Shown: positions 9,187 to 19,340 of the stretch, piece after piece
Numbering within the stretch: the first letter of the stretch is position 1
How the letters are laid out: every line of letters starts with the position of its first letter
Assembly: GCA_900538465.1 (NCBI GenBank)
Contig: UPXV01000005.1
Location: 1-64,000 of the forward strand
Reading direction: 5' to 3'
DNA: 64,000 nt
Source: an uncultured Erysipelotrichaceae bacterium
GTDB lineage: Bacteria; Bacillota_I; Bacilli_A; Erysipelotrichales; Coprobacillaceae
The notes under the pieces: generated by a model
Databases searched by the model: none
What the model was told of the DNA's origin: nothing
What the model saw: the letters and a program-made list of their open reading frames with translations, nothing else
Position numbers and translations under genes: made by a program

Positions 9187-10084
9187 TTTTCATCAATTGC
9201 TTCATGAATATCTAGATGTTTTAAAATATCAGAAGAATTATTCAGATTTAACTATTCAAGGCTATCAAAGAGAGATTGAACATTTTTTGATGTATTTGCG
9301 TACGCAAGGCATTAATGATTTTAATGATGTTGAATATTCTTTTTTAAGAGGATATTTAACAAAACTTCATGAAGATCATCTTTCTGCAAAAACAATTAAT
9401 CATAAGATGAGTAGTTTGCGAGGATTTTATCGTTATCTTCAAAAAGAAGAATATGTGAATGATAATCCCTTTTTGCTGATTGATTCTTTAAAACAACCTC
9501 AAAGAAATCCTGATTTTCTTTATATTGATGAAATGATGGAACTTTTAGATAGTATTGAAACAACGACGCCTTTAGGAAGACGAAACAAAGCAATGCTAGA
9601 ATTAATGTATGCATCAGGATTGCGTTGTTCAGAGGTTGTAGAATTGACATTATCACAAATTGATTTTCAAAGACATTTGTTGTTGATTCACGGGAAAGGG
9701 AATAAAGATCGTTATGTCCCTTTTCATGAATACGCAGCAGATTGGTTAAAAGATTACATAGAAAATGATCGTGTCACATTATTAGCAGTTAAGCATCAGG
9801 ATCATCCATTTGTTTTTGTAAATAAAAATGGTGGCAAGATGACAAATCGTGGGGTTGAAGATGTTGTCAATCGTGTTGCTCAAAAGTATGATGCAACAAA
9901 AAAGATTCATCCACATACGTTTAGACATTCATTTGCTACTCATCTTTTACAACAAGGTGTTGATATTCGTATTGTTCAAGAATTATTAGGACATACCAAT
10001 TTATCAACGACACAGATATACACGCATGTTTCTAATGAACATTTAAAAGAAGTTTATGAACATGCCCATCCAAGAAATCAATAG
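9179..10084 (+). CDS. xerC: tyrosine recombinase XerC
   Basis: Site-specific recombinase resolving chromosome dimers at dif with XerD. 301 residues. N-terminal SAM-like DNA-binding domain (about 1-90), then the catalytic domain with Arg in ASGLRCSEV, the [12 protein letters not shown] box, [15 protein letters not shown] and the catalytic Tyr in the last of these. The topA-trmFO-xerC order identifies it as XerC (CodV) rather than an integrase. Translationally coupled to trmFO. Confidence 0.93.
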   Translation: MTDFHQLLHEYLDVLKYQKNYSDLTIQGYQREIEHFLMYLRTQGINDFNDVEYSFLRGYLTKLHEDHLSAKTINHKMSSLRGFYRYLQKEEYVNDNPFLLIDSLKQPQRNPDFLYIDEMMELLDSIETTTPLGRRNKAMLELMYASGLRCSEVVELTLSQIDFQRHLLLIHGKGNKDRYVPFHEYAADWLKDYIENDRVTLLAVKHQDHPFVFVNKNGGKMTNRGVEDVVNRVAQKYDATKKIHPHTFRHSFATHLLQQGVDIRIVQELLGHTNLSTTQIYTHVSNEHLKEVYEHAHPRNQ

Positions 10085-10106
10085 TATCTAAGGATGCTAT
10101 TTTTGT
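10081..10106 (+). terminator. terminator after xerC
   Basis: ATAGTATC / GATGCTAT with a four-base loop followed by T5, overlapping the xerC stop. Confidence 0.8.
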
Positions 10107-10190
10107 TGCAAAAAAAGATTGCTTATAGTTATTTTATTGTTGACTTTTCAACTTGATTATCTTATATTTTTTATAAAGGAGGAATGAAAA

Positions 10191-10388
10191 ATGAATTATG
10201 TTGTACCAGGACCACATGTATTTATCGTACCGCAAGGGACAAAGTTAAAGAAAACAAAAGTGAGTCCAAATAATAGGAAAGAGTTATCAATGGTTCATGA
10301 ACTTATGCGAAATTGGGATATGAATCACGCACTTCATTTTGAACTTCCTTTTGACAAAGGGGCGAATGATAGTGAAAATGACATTTAA
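10191..10388 (+). CDS. small protein upstream of a GNAT toxin-like gene (candidate antitoxin)
   Basis: A 65-residue soluble protein, starting MNYVVPGPHVFIVP, behind a strong AAAGGAGG. No ribbon-helix-helix or helix-turn-helix motif is evident and I do not recognise the family. Its 3' end overlaps the acetyltransferase gene by about 23 bases, the tight coupling usual for toxin-antitoxin pairs. The basic middle (LKKTKVSPNNRKEL) might bind nucleic acid. The antitoxin role is inferred from position only. Confidence 0.6.
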   Translation: MNYVVPGPHVFIVPQGTKLKKTKVSPNNRKELSMVHELMRNWDMNHALHFELPFDKGANDSENDI

Positions 10389-10899
10389 AGAAAATTCACT
10401 TGAATATAGTGAGATGTGTCGTCAATTTGATTGTGGTAACAGTTATATAAATAATTTTTTAAAAGAGAATAGTTTTAATAATGAAATAGCCAAAACATTT
10501 ATTTTAATTAATGAAGAAGTTCCATGTATTATGGGCTTCTTTTCTTTATCGGCAGATTCGTTAATAGAAAAATCCAACGATCAAAAAACAATTGAGCTGG
10601 GACCGGCTATTCGTATATATATGTTCGCAGTCGATAAAAGATATCAGGGATATCATTACCATTTATCAGAAACAATTGCTTCCTTTTTGTTAAATCAATG
10701 TATAGAAGTTATTAAAAAGGTTGTAGAACATTATATCGGAGCTACATTTATTGTTTTATCCTCTACAAAAGAAGGATACCATTTTTATAAGAAAAAAGGA
10801 GACTTTGAAGAATTAGAACAAGATATGGCTATGCTAGATATCTTAGGTGATAATGATACAATTAAGATGTATAGAGATATTTTTGAGGACGAATATTGA
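10366..10899 (+). CDS. GNAT-family acetyltransferase resembling TacT/AtaT-type toxins
   Basis: About 177 residues. The opening FDCGNSYINNFLKENSF followed by TFILI and MGFFSLSADSL matches the N-terminal half of GNAT toxins that acetylate aminoacyl-tRNA (FDCG...L..FL...A, then GYYTLS). IRIYMFAVDKRYQGYHY corresponds to the acetyl-CoA loop, but the usual RxxGxG/A is degenerate (RYQGYHY), so cofactor binding may be altered. The start is uncertain: ATG 10366 or GTG 10372, both behind AAAGGGG. Overlaps the small upstream gene. Confidence 0.72.
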   Translation: MIVKMTFKENSLEYSEMCRQFDCGNSYINNFLKENSFNNEIAKTFILINEEVPCIMGFFSLSADSLIEKSNDQKTIELGPAIRIYMFAVDKRYQGYHYHLSETIASFLLNQCIEVIKKVVEHYIGATFIVLSSTKEGYHFYKKKGDFEELEQDMAMLDILGDNDTIKMYRDIFEDEY

Positions 10900-11084
10900 T
10901 TTCATTATTCTTGTTGAGATTTATAAAATGATTTTTAGAAAAACATGATTTTGTATTAAAATAGGTGAAAGATGAGAATTCAATTTTATGGTAACTTAGA
11001 ATAAGATATTGAACAGTAGAAAAAGGGTAAGAAAAAATGAGAAAAAAGATTGACGAAATCAAATGAAAATGATAATATACTACT

Positions 11085-11165
11085 GTTGTAGACCTCTAGC
11101 TACAACCGCACATAAAAGGTCTTAAAGCTTAGCTGCCTTGGTTGGCGAGTCTGAGAACATTTATA
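11085..11165 (+). promoter_or_regulatory. L21 ribosomal leader
   Basis: A structured non-coding segment directly before rplU with TTGTAG...CTACAA and AGACCT...AGGTCT complementary arms. It continues into a GC-richer stretch (about 11130-11150) just before the AGGAGG. Position and composition match the L21 leader of low-GC Gram-positives, which is thought to bind L21 for feedback control. A covariance search would confirm it. Confidence 0.7.
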
Positions 11166-11182
11166 AAAGAAGGAGGTACATC

Positions 11183-11548
11183 ATGTACGCAATTATTGAA
11201 ACTGGTGGAAAACAATTAAAAGTTGAAGTTGGAGATACTATTTTTGTAGAAAAATTAGATGTTGCTGAAGGAGAAAAAGTTGTTTTAGATAAAGTTTTAT
11301 TCATTGGTGATAAAACAAATAAAATTGGAAATCCTTATATCAAAGGTGCAACTGTAACTGCTAAAGTAGAAAAACAAGGTAAAGAAAAGAAAGTTTTAAT
11401 CTACAAATACAATCCTAAGAAACATTATCACAAAAAACAAGGTCATAGACAACCTTATACAAAATTAGTTATCGAAGATATTAAGAAAACTGCTAGAAAA
11501 GCTGCTGCTAAGAAAACAGAAGAAACTGTTGCTGAAGCCGCAGAATAA
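11183..11548 (+). CDS. rplU: 50S ribosomal protein L21
   Basis: 121 residues starting [18 protein letters not shown], the canonical L21 N-terminus; [20 protein letters not shown] is the conserved rRNA-contacting region. The ATG at 11183 follows AGGAGG; any upstream extension would translate the leader RNA. A 20-residue Ala/Lys/Glu tail is extra to the core. First gene of rplU-prp-rpmA. Confidence 0.97.
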   Translation: MYAIIETGGKQLKVEVGDTIFVEKLDVAEGEKVVLDKVLFIGDKTNKIGNPYIKGATVTAKVEKQGKEKKVLIYKYNPKKHYHKKQGHRQPYTKLVIEDIKKTARKAAAKKTEETVAEAAE

Positions 11549-11874
11549 TGATAAGAGTTTTAGTTAAGACAAAAGAACAACAAATTACTCAAATCACTTT
11601 AAAAGGACATGCCGATAGTGATGAACATGGTAAAGATTTGATTTGTGCTGCAGTGAGCACAACGATTACAGGTATCATTAATGATTTGATGAAAAGAGAT
11701 TTCTTCTCTCAAGGAAATGGCTGTTATGAGTTGGATGAGGGATTTGCTGATATTATAATTATCAATAGTGATCATGATACACAGGTGGTACTAGAGACAT
11801 TTGTGAGTATTATGGAAACAATTGAGAATTCTTACCCAGAATATTTAAAAATAACAACAAGGGAGGTAAAATGA
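11548..11874 (+). CDS. prp: ribosomal-processing cysteine protease Prp
   Basis: A 108-residue protease that removes the N-terminal extension of L27 in Firmicutes. The catalytic His lies in [14 protein letters not shown] and the catalytic Cys in [11 protein letters not shown], the family's defining pair. Overlaps the rplU stop by one base and is followed directly by rpmA, whose product carries the cleavage site. The window therefore contains both enzyme and substrate. Confidence 0.95.
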   Translation: MIRVLVKTKEQQITQITLKGHADSDEHGKDLICAAVSTTITGIINDLMKRDFFSQGNGCYELDEGFADIIIINSDHDTQVVLETFVSIMETIENSYPEYLKITTREVK

Positions 11875-11875
11875 G

Positions 11876-12157
11876 ATGTTAAAATTAAATTTACAATTAT
11901 TCGCTTCTAAAAAGGGAGTTGGATCTACTAAAAATGGTCGTGACTCTGAATCTAAAAGATTAGGTGCTAAATTATCAGATGGACAATTCTGTACTGCAGG
12001 TTCTATCATTTATAGACAAAGAGGAACTAAGATCCATCCAGGTACTAATGTTGGAAAAGGTGGAGATGACACTTTATTTGCAACAGTAGATGGTATTGTT
12101 AAATTTGAAAGATTTGGTAGAAGTAAAAAGAAAGTTTCTGTTTACCCAGTAGCTTAA
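11876..12157 (+). CDS. rpmA: 50S ribosomal protein L27 with Prp-cleaved extension
   Basis: 93 residues. The N-terminus [14 protein letters not shown] carries the LNLQLF/A motif that Prp cleaves to expose the L27 tail reaching the peptidyl-transferase centre. Then come [12 protein letters not shown] and [13 protein letters not shown], both L27 hallmarks. Lies one base after prp, and a strong terminator follows. Confidence 0.97.
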   Translation: MLKLNLQLFASKKGVGSTKNGRDSESKRLGAKLSDGQFCTAGSIIYRQRGTKIHPGTNVGKGGDDTLFATVDGIVKFERFGRSKKKVSVYPVA

Positions 12158-12162
12158 TAGGG

Positions 12163-12191
12163 AACCCCTTGTATTGGGGTTCTTTTTTTGA
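12163..12191 (+). terminator. terminator after rpmA
   Basis: GAACCCC / GGGGTTC with a seven-base loop followed by T7. Confidence 0.93.
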
Positions 12192-12205
12192 AAGAAGGTG
12201 AAGAT

Positions 12206-13492
12206 ATGAAGTTTATTGATAAGGTAAATATTTATGTTGAAGCAGGGAAAGGTGGCGATGGAGTCGTTGCTTTTAGACGTGAAGCATATGTTCCAAAAGG
12301 AGGACCAGCTGGTGGTGACGGTGGAAAAGGTGGAAGTATCATCTTTGAAGCAACAACATCACTTTCAACATTATTAGATTTTAGATATCGTCGTGAATAT
12401 AAAGCCAAGAGTGGAGAACAAGGAATGGCGAAAAAAATGCACGGAGCTGATGCTGCAGATATGATTTTAAAAGTTCCTGTTGGGACTGTTATTTATGACG
12501 AAGATACAGGTAAAGTGTTAGCTGATTTAACACAAGATAAACAACGTGCCATAATTGCAAAAGGTGGTCGTGGTGGACGTGGAAATGCACGTTTTGCAAC
12601 AAGCCGTAATCCAGCGCCAACAATTTGTGAACGTGGTGAACCTGGTGTTAAACACAATCTTGTTTGTGAATTGAAATTATTAGCAGATGTTGGTCTTGTG
12701 GGATTCCCATCTGTTGGAAAGTCAACATTGTTATCTGTTGTTACACGTGCAAAACCAGAAATTGCTGATTATCATTTTACAACAATTGTTCCTAATTTAG
12801 GTGTTGTTCAGGCAAAAGATGGTCGTTCATTTGTTATGGCAGATTTGCCAGGATTAATTGAAGGTGCAAGTCAAGGAAAAGGATTAGGTCATCAATTTTT
12901 AAGACATATTGAAAGATGTCGTGTTATTGTCCATGTGATTGATATGGGAGCAACAGAAGGTAGAGACCCATATGAAGATTATCTTGCAATCAATAAAGAA
13001 CTTGGTGAATATAAATATCGTTTATTAGAAAGACCACAAATTATTATTGCTAATAAGATGGATGAACCTGGTGCTGAGGAAAATTTAAAAGTCTTTAAAG
13101 AAAAACTTGGTGAAGATATTCCTGTTTATCCTGTTATTGCATTGATTCAAGAAGGGGTTGATTTACCACTTTATGCTATTGCTGACTTGTTGGAGAAAAC
13201 TCCATCATTTGCAACTGAAGAAGAGGAAGTTGAAAACAGCGTACTTTATACATATGAAAGTGAAGATGAAGCTGGCTTTACAATTCATAATGAAGGAAAT
13301 GGAATGTGGCGTGTTACTGGTCCTAAAGTGGAACGTATTTTACAAATGTCATCACTTGGTAGCGATGATGGTGTGAAACGTTTTGCTCAAAAAATGCGTA
13401 ATATTGGACTTGATGATGCATTGCGTGTGGCTGGAGTTGAAAATGGCGATACTGTTGCGATTTTAGATTTTGAATTTGAATTCTTTGAATAA
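12206..13492 (+). CDS. obgE: GTPase Obg/CgtA
   Basis: Essential GTPase in 50S assembly and stress signalling. 428 residues in three domains: the glycine-rich Obg fold (about 1-158, with [11 protein letters not shown]), the G domain (G1 [12 protein letters not shown]3 [10 protein letters not shown]4 NKMD) and a C-terminal OCT domain (about 350-428). The start at 12206 follows AGAAGGTG; a TTG further upstream would overlap the terminator. Conserved neighbour of rplU-rpmA. Confidence 0.97.
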   Translation: MKFIDKVNIYVEAGKGGDGVVAFRREAYVPKGGPAGGDGGKGGSIIFEATTSLSTLLDFRYRREYKAKSGEQGMAKKMHGADAADMILKVPVGTVIYDEDTGKVLADLTQDKQRAIIAKGGRGGRGNARFATSRNPAPTICERGEPGVKHNLVCELKLLADVGLVGFPSVGKSTLLSVVTRAKPEIADYHFTTIVPNLGVVQAKDGRSFVMADLPGLIEGASQGKGLGHQFLRHIERCRVIVHVIDMGATEGRDPYEDYLAINKELGEYKYRLLERPQIIIANKMDEPGAEENLKVFKEKLGEDIPVYPVIALIQEGVDLPLYAIADLLEKTPSFATEEEEVENSVLYTYESEDEAGFTIHNEGNGMWRVTGPKVERILQMSSLGSDDGVKRFAQKMRNIGLDDALRVAGVENGDTVAILDFEFEFFE

Positions 13493-13517
13493 TCATAGAG
13501 AATAGAGGGGGATTAAG

Positions 13518-14201
13518 ATGTTAGGGACATTAGTGAATACACTGACCGTCTTGTTAGGCAGTCTTATTGGGTTACTGGTCAATAAAGGAATACCCCAGAG
13601 AATATCTGATCAAATGATGAAAGGACTTGGTCTATGTACAATTTTTATAGGAGTTCAAGGTGCTTTTAAAGGTGAAAACACTTTGATTATGATTATTTCT
13701 ATTGTTATTGGAGTTGTCATTGGAGAAGGTATTGATATTGATAAACGAGTAACAGAATGGGTTAATCGTATGGAAAGAAAATTTGTAAAGAAACAAACTG
13801 GAAAACATTCTTTGTCTGAAGGACTTATTACTTCAAGCTTACTATTTTGTGTGGGGTCAATGACAATTGTAGGATGTCTTAATGCAGGATTGTTGAATGA
13901 TAATACAATGTTATTTACAAAATCGACTTTAGATTTTTGTTCATCTATTATCTTTGCATCAACTCTTGGATTAGGTGTGATGTTAGCGGGTGGAGTTGTT
14001 TTGATTTATCAAGGTGGATTAACATTTTTAGCATCATTAGCTGCACCCTTTTTAACAAGTACTGTTATTAATGAAATGACATGTGTTGGTTCACTTGTGA
14101 TTATTGCCACGGGACTAAATTTATTGGGTGTTACAAAAATCAAACTGATGAATTATATTCCAGCAATGTTTTTACCAATTATTCTTTGTTTATTTATGTA
14201 A
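13518..14201 (+). CDS. DUF554-family membrane protein (YdfK-like)
   Basis: 227 residues with about six to seven hydrophobic segments and GTLVNTLTVLLGSLIG at the N-terminus, the typical beginning of DUF554 proteins. VGSMTIVGCLNAGLLND and ATGLNLLGVTKIKLMNYIPAM are further family signatures. Function is unknown; members are probably transporters or channels. ATG behind GGGGG-rich ribosome site. A terminator follows. Confidence 0.85.
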   Translation: MLGTLVNTLTVLLGSLIGLLVNKGIPQRISDQMMKGLGLCTIFIGVQGAFKGENTLIMIISIVIGVVIGEGIDIDKRVTEWVNRMERKFVKKQTGKHSLSEGLITSSLLFCVGSMTIVGCLNAGLLNDNTMLFTKSTLDFCSSIIFASTLGLGVMLAGGVVLIYQGGLTFLASLAAPFLTSTVINEMTCVGSLVIIATGLNLLGVTKIKLMNYIPAMFLPIILCLFM

Positions 14202-14229
14202 AAAATGAGAAATTTGTTCTCATTTTTTT
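14201..14229 (+). terminator. terminator before ruvA
   Basis: AATGAGAA / TTCTCATT with a five-base loop followed by T7. An extended -10 (TGATATAAT, 14246-14254) for ruvAB lies just downstream. Confidence 0.88.
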
Positions 14230-14287
14230 CTTTCTTAAAAATTTGTGATATAATAAGAACAAATGTTAAGAAAATAGGAGTTTATTT

Positions 14288-14854
14288 ATGTATAGTTATA
14301 TAAAAGGCGTTATTGTCCAAATGGCAAGAGACCATATTGTGATTGATAATCATGGAATTGGCTATTTGGTTTATGTTTCTAATCCTTATCAGTTTACCAA
14401 AGGGAAGGAAACTTTGGTTTATGTTTATCAACAAGTCAAAGAAGATGGAATTCTTTTGTATGGATTTTTAACTCAAGAAGAAAAAGATCTTTTCTTAAAA
14501 TTGATTCTTGTGAAGGGAATTGGTTGTAAAACAGCAATTGGTATTTTAGCCACTGGTGATGTGAATGCTATTATTCAAGCCATTGAGTCTAAAAATATTA
14601 CTTATCTCAAAAAGATTCCTGGTATTGGACCAAAAGCTGCCCAACAAATTGTTTTAGATTTACAAGGAAAATTCAATGCTATAGCAACCGATATGGTTTT
14701 AACATCAGTAGAATTTGATGAAGCTATAGAGGTCTTAATGGCTTTAGGTTATAAAAGACAAGATGTTGATCGTGTCATGAATACTTTATCTGATCAACAA
14801 CTTGATACAAACGCATATGTTAAAAAAGCTTTAAGTTTATTAGTGAAGTTATAG
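14288..14854 (+). CDS. ruvA: Holliday junction helicase subunit RuvA
   Basis: 188 residues. OB-fold N-terminal domain ([10 protein letters not shown]...), two helix-hairpin-helix motifs ([14 protein letters not shown] and [19 protein letters not shown]), and a C-terminal domain III (about 140-188) that contacts RuvB. Binds and flattens four-way junctions. Ten bases upstream of ruvB, one transcript. Confidence 0.96.
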   Translation: MYSYIKGVIVQMARDHIVIDNHGIGYLVYVSNPYQFTKGKETLVYVYQQVKEDGILLYGFLTQEEKDLFLKLILVKGIGCKTAIGILATGDVNAIIQAIESKNITYLKKIPGIGPKAAQQIVLDLQGKFNAIATDMVLTSVEFDEAIEVLMALGYKRQDVDRVMNTLSDQQLDTNAYVKKALSLLVKL

Positions 14855-14864
14855 GAGGGAAAAT

Positions 14865-15863
14865 ATGGATTATGAACGTGATGTTCTTGATGGAAAAGAA
14901 CACAATGATGATGAAGAAAGTTCATTGCGTCCGCAATCTTTTGATGAATATGTAGGACAAACTAATTTAAAGAATAATTTAAAAGTGTTTGTTGGAGCTG
15001 CAAAATTGAGAGATGAATCATTAGACCATGTCTTGTTATATGGGCCACCAGGGCTAGGAAAAACAACAATGTCAATGATTATTGCTAACGAAATGGGAAC
15101 ACATTTAAAAACAACAACAGGTCCAAGTATTGAAAAAACAGGAGATTTGGTTGCTATTTTAACAGCATTGGAGCCTGGTGATGTTTTATTTATTGATGAA
15201 ATTCATCGTTTAAATAAAGTGGTTGAAGAAATTTTATATCCAGCAATGGAGGATTTTTGTGTTGATGTTGTCATTGGCAAAGAGGCTTCAACCCGTTCCA
15301 TTCGTATTGATTTGCCACCATTTACACTTGTTGGTGCAACAACCAGAGCGGGAGATTTATCTGCCCCATTAAGAGATCGTTTTGGAATTGTTTCAAAACT
15401 AGAGTATTATAACGAAGAAGAACTAACGAAAATCATTGATCGAACAAGTCAAGTTTATCATATAGAAATGGATGATGAAGCTAAAAAAGAATTAGCAAAA
15501 CGTTCTCGTGGAACGCCACGTATTGCCAATCGTTTATTTCGCCGTGTTCGTGATTTTGCGCAATATAATGGAGACGATATTATTACCAAAGAACGTACAA
15601 TTGAAGCTTTACAACGTTTAAAAGTTGATGAATTAGGATTGGATGATGTTGATCACAAATATCTATTAGGAATTATTCATCGTTTTAGAGGAGGACCAGT
15701 TGGGCTAGAGGCTATTGCGGCAAGTATAGGAGAAGAACCTATGACATTAGAAGATGTCTATGAACCTTATTTGTTACAAACGGGATTGATTAAAAGAACA
15801 CCAAGAGGTCGTGTTGTGACTGAATTGGCATATGAACATTTTCACATTTCAAAAGAATCTTAG
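14865..15863 (+). CDS. ruvB: Holliday junction helicase motor RuvB
   Basis: 332-residue AAA+ ATPase driving branch migration. N-terminal [13 protein letters not shown], Walker [10 protein letters not shown], Walker B FIDEIHRL, sensor [17 protein letters not shown], and winged-helix C-terminus with [23 protein letters not shown] before ATG. A terminator overlaps the stop. Confidence 0.97.
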   Translation: MDYERDVLDGKEHNDDEESSLRPQSFDEYVGQTNLKNNLKVFVGAAKLRDESLDHVLLYGPPGLGKTTMSMIIANEMGTHLKTTTGPSIEKTGDLVAILTALEPGDVLFIDEIHRLNKVVEEILYPAMEDFCVDVVIGKEASTRSIRIDLPPFTLVGATTRAGDLSAPLRDRFGIVSKLEYYNEEELTKIIDRTSQVYHIEMDDEAKKELAKRSRGTPRIANRLFRRVRDFAQYNGDDIITKERTIEALQRLKVDELGLDDVDHKYLLGIIHRFRGGPVGLEAIAASIGEEPMTLEDVYEPYLLQTGLIKRTPRGRVVTELAYEHFHISKES

Positions 15864-15876
15864 GATTCTTTTTTTG
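15851..15876 (+). terminator. terminator after ruvB
   Basis: AAAGAATC / GATTCTTT around TTAG (which holds the stop), then T-run. Confidence 0.88.
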
Positions 15877-15893
15877 TTTATATAGGAGGGTTT

Positions 15894-16367
15894 ATGAAAA
15901 AAGTTTATCAAGTTCTAGGAATAATTATTTTGATTGTTTGTTCACTCATCTATGATTTTCAAGTTCCCGAAAAAGAAGAGGCTCAAGAAAAATCTATTTC
16001 ATATGTTATGCTGGAAGGTGAATTTTTAAAGAATGGACGATATGAATTTGAAGGGCACAAAACAATAGGGGAGATTATTGATGAGGTTGGTGTAACATCA
16101 AATGCAAATTTAAAAGCAATTGTTTTACAAAAGGAAGTAGAAGATGAATCAAGAATTTATTTACCGCCTTTCAATCAAGTATGTATCTCTTTAAATCAGG
16201 CCACCTTAGAGGAACTCATGACATTAAAAGGTGTAGGTAAAAAAACTGCTCAAAAGATTATTGATTATCGGCAAGTTCAACCTTTTGAAACACTTGAAGA
16301 TATTATGAAAATCAGTGGCATTGGAGAAAAGACATATTTACGATTGCGAGAACAGTTATGTTTATAA
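15894..16367 (+). CDS. comEA: ComEA-like DNA receptor
   Basis: 157 residues. One N-terminal membrane anchor (about 4-20), an SLBB-like middle (VMLEGEFLKNGRYEFEG...), and a C-terminal double helix-hairpin-helix DNA-binding domain (NQATLEELMTLKGVGKKTAQKII and DIMKISGIGEKTYLRL). It binds double-stranded DNA on the cell surface during transformation. Overlaps comEC by 10 bases, as expected for a comE operon. Confidence 0.92.
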   Translation: MKKVYQVLGIIILIVCSLIYDFQVPEKEEAQEKSISYVMLEGEFLKNGRYEFEGHKTIGEIIDEVGVTSNANLKAIVLQKEVEDESRIYLPPFNQVCISLNQATLEELMTLKGVGKKTAQKIIDYRQVQPFETLEDIMKISGIGEKTYLRLREQLCL

Positions 16368-18346
16368 GATATCATTTGATTTATTTTGCAATTGGCTGTC
16401 TCTTGTCTGTCCTTGGTAAATATTTTCATCCTTTGTTTTTTCTTTTTTTATGTTTTTACTTAGGATGGATTGCCTATCGGCTAGGCTTAAAGTATGTTGG
16501 AATGATTATGCTTGTTTCTATGGGTCTTTTTTTTATACCAATGACTCATCAAGAATTACCAACGACTCTTGAAGGAACAGTTATGAAAACAAACTTAAAT
16601 GATTGTTATGTTCAAACCAAACTAGGAATGGTAAAACTTTATCATGAAAATGACTTAGAGTTTCACGATCATATTATTGTCAAGATAGAAGAATTGGCTA
16701 TGAATGAGAATACAAATGATTATGCTTTTAATGAAAAACTTTATTTATATGGACAAAAAGTATTTTATAAAGCTCGAGTCAAATCATTGATTGAACAGAC
16801 ACATCATTATGGACTCTATCAAATGATAGAAAATCATTTATCTTCCAAACAAGATGTACAAGATTATCAACGTTTATTTTTATTAGGAGAAAAAAGTGAT
16901 GCTATTGAAGATGACTATCAAATGTTAAGTCAATTATCACTTGTCCATCTTTTTGCTTTATCAGGTATGCATGTTCATCTTTTATATCATTTATTCAAAA
17001 AGAGTTTGGGTTTATTGATTCCTCCTTTTTATGCAAAATGGATCAGTTATCTTCTCATTGGTTTTTATGTTTTTTCTATTCCTATGCAAATTTCTTTATA
17101 TCGTGCGTTTTTTGTAATGATTTTGTATGAACTTTTTAAGAAATGGTTTCATGAATTAGATGTTTTATCTTTTTTAACTATTATTTCTTTATATAATAAT
17201 CCTTATTATATTTATAATGTTTCTTTTGTCTTTTCTTATTTTATTTATTTTATTGTTTTACTGACAAAACATCTCCGTTATTCTTCAAGTCTTATTTATT
17301 TATCAAGTGTTCCTATTGTTTTGTTTTTGAATTATCAAATTCCTTTGTTTTCATTTTTATTTGTAGGTGTTTTAACACCTTATATTGAAATTTTATATCA
17401 ATTGTGTTGTTTGTCTCTTGTGTTTCCAATACTTCAGATCTTTTTAGAGTATGGCTTTTTAATATTACAGTCCATTATTCGGTTTTTAGATGCCAGTTCT
17501 TTTTATTTGACTATGTCACGGCCAACTCTTGGTTTTTTAATGATATTTTATGTTCTTTATTTTGTTCTTCTTTATAAAATTGAATTACATCAAAAATGGA
17601 GTCAAGTGGTGTGCATGATGATTGCATTAATGATTTCTTTTGGTGTTTTTAGTCAGTATAAATTATATGGTGAAGTGACTATGATAGATGTTGGTCAAGG
17701 AGATTGTACTTTGATTCGCTTGCCCATGAATCAAGGAAATATATTAATTGATACAGGAGGGAATCAAGATTATGATTTGGCAACGAAAACGATTATTCCT
17801 TATTTGAAGGCTATTGGCATTAGAAAACTTGATTATGTTTATATTTCTCATAGTGATTATGATCATTGTGGAGCATTAACGTCATTAAAAGAACATTTTT
17901 GTGTTGAACATGTTATTGACTCTTATGAAAAGACAAGACAAATTGGATGTATGCAAGTGACAATGTTAGAAAGTGATTCCTATTTTATGGATACAAATGA
18001 CCAATCGCTTATTATGAAAGTTGATTTGCCAGCTTTTTCAATTTTGTTTACTGGAGATGCATCATCACAGGTTGAAAAAGATTTGAAAGCGAAATATCAG
18101 CATTTAGATATTGATATTTTAAAAGTTTCTCACCATGGAAGTCAAAGTGCTTCATCTTCAGATTTACTTTCTCTAATTGAGCCTTCTATTGCGATGATTG
18201 GAGTGAAAAAGAATAATCTCTATCATCATCCTTCGCCTCAAGTGATTGAACGTCTCAAACGAAAAAATATTAAGATTTTAAGAACAGATGAAGATGGTAT
18301 GTTTCATATTCGATTTTATGGAAAATCACGTTACATTTTTCGTTGA
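16358..18346 (+). CDS. comEC: ComEC/Rec2 DNA uptake channel
   Basis: 662 residues. N-terminal DUF4131-like part, central multi-pass competence domain (HLFALSGMHVHLL is the family box), and a C-terminal metallo-beta-lactamase-like domain with MIDVGQGDCTLI, ILIDTGG, SHSDYDHCGAL, FTGD and SHHGSQSASS. The frame is intact, so transport of single-stranded DNA across the membrane is plausible. Coupled to comEA; the holA gene follows. Confidence 0.95.
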   Translation: MFIRYHLIYFAIGCLLSVLGKYFHPLFFLFLCFYLGWIAYRLGLKYVGMIMLVSMGLFFIPMTHQELPTTLEGTVMKTNLNDCYVQTKLGMVKLYHENDLEFHDHIIVKIEELAMNENTNDYAFNEKLYLYGQKVFYKARVKSLIEQTHHYGLYQMIENHLSSKQDVQDYQRLFLLGEKSDAIEDDYQMLSQLSLVHLFALSGMHVHLLYHLFKKSLGLLIPPFYAKWISYLLIGFYVFSIPMQISLYRAFFVMILYELFKKWFHELDVLSFLTIISLYNNPYYIYNVSFVFSYFIYFIVLLTKHLRYSSSLIYLSSVPIVLFLNYQIPLFSFLFVGVLTPYIEILYQLCCLSLVFPILQIFLEYGFLILQSIIRFLDASSFYLTMSRPTLGFLMIFYVLYFVLLYKIELHQKWSQVVCMMIALMISFGVFSQYKLYGEVTMIDVGQGDCTLIRLPMNQGNILIDTGGNQDYDLATKTIIPYLKAIGIRKLDYVYISHSDYDHCGALTSLKEHFCVEHVIDSYEKTRQIGCMQVTMLESDSYFMDTNDQSLIMKVDLPAFSILFTGDASSQVEKDLKAKYQHLDIDILKVSHHGSQSASSSDLLSLIEPSIAMIGVKKNNLYHHPSPQVIERLKRKNIKILRTDEDGMFHIRFYGKSRYIFR

Positions 18347-18377
18347 TTCATGTATAATGGTATGGTGAGGTGGTTAG

Positions 18378-19340
18378 ATGAATTATGTCATTTATGGCGA
18401 AGAAAAACTTTTAATGGAAAAAAGATTGGCATCCCTAAAAAAAGAATATCAAATTCATGAAGAGGATATGAATCTTATGACATATTGGTGTCAAGAAACA
18501 TCTATGTCAACAATTATAGAAGATGCTTTAACACCGCCTTTTTTAACTGAATACAAGATGATTATTGTTAAGAATCCAACTTTTTTAACAACGCAAAAAC
18601 AAAAAGATATGAGTGATGAAGATATCAAGATGTTCATGGATTATCTTTCAAAAGAAAATCCCACAACAATTATGGTTATTTATCATGATCAAAAGAATTT
18701 TGATGAAAGAAAAAAAGTAGTCAAAGAATTAAGAAAGAAAGTGAAATTTTTTGAAGTTGATAAAGTTGATTATCATCAACTTTATAAGTCAACACATCAA
18801 GCTATCAAAGCAAGAGGTTGTGAGATTGATGATGATGCTTTGGAACTTTTTTTATCCAGAATGCCCAATGATTTATTAGAGATTTCTCAAGAGGTTAATA
18901 AAATTTGTTTGTATTCAAAACATATTGATAAAGAAACAATTGATGTTATGGTTTCTAAAAAAATTGAAGAAAATGTTTTTGAATTAACCAAAGCTATTTT
19001 AAATAAAGAAACAGGAAAAAGTATTCAAATTTATAAAGATTTGATGATGAATAATGAAGAACCAATTAAATTAATTGTTTTGATTGCCAATTCATTACGT
19101 TTATTATATCAGGTAAAATTGTTGGATAGAAAAGGATATAATGATCAAGAAATTGGAAAGATTTTATCATTAAATCCTTATCGTTTAAAATATATTAGAC
19201 AAGATGGTAAAGATTATGAATTACAAGAATTGTTACAAAAGATCAATGAATTATCTGAGTTAGATGTTCAAATCAAGACTGGAAAGATTGATCGTTTTAG
19301 AGGCTTGGAACTATTCTTGATTAGAATTGGAGGAGTATAA
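18378..19340 (+). CDS. holA: DNA polymerase III delta subunit
   Basis: 320-residue clamp-loader subunit. MNYVIYGEEKLLMEKRL at the N-terminus, an AAA+-like fold lacking a Walker A motif, and a C-terminal collar domain. FELTKAILNKETGKSIQIY and NSLRLLYQVKLL are typical of HolA. Position directly after comEC is conserved in Firmicutes. The stop abuts the serine dehydratase start. Confidence 0.92.
   Translation: MNYVIYGEEKLLMEKRLASLKKEYQIHEEDMNLMTYWCQETSMSTIIEDALTPPFLTEYKMIIVKNPTFLTTQKQKDMSDEDIKMFMDYLSKENPTTIMVIYHDQKNFDERKKVVKELRKKVKFFEVDKVDYHQLYKSTHQAIKARGCEIDDDALELFLSRMPNDLLEISQEVNKICLYSKHIDKETIDVMVSKKIEENVFELTKAILNKETGKSIQIYKDLMMNNEEPIKLIVLIANSLRLLYQVKLLDRKGYNDQEIGKILSLNPYRLKYIRQDGKDYELQELLQKINELSELDVQIKTGKIDRFRGLELFLIRIGGV

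Noticed and set aside
9179..10084. Tyrosine recombinase as an integrase of a mobile element
   Set aside because: The topA-trmFO-xerC order and overlap with trmFO mark it as the chromosomal dimer-resolution enzyme; no att repeats seen.
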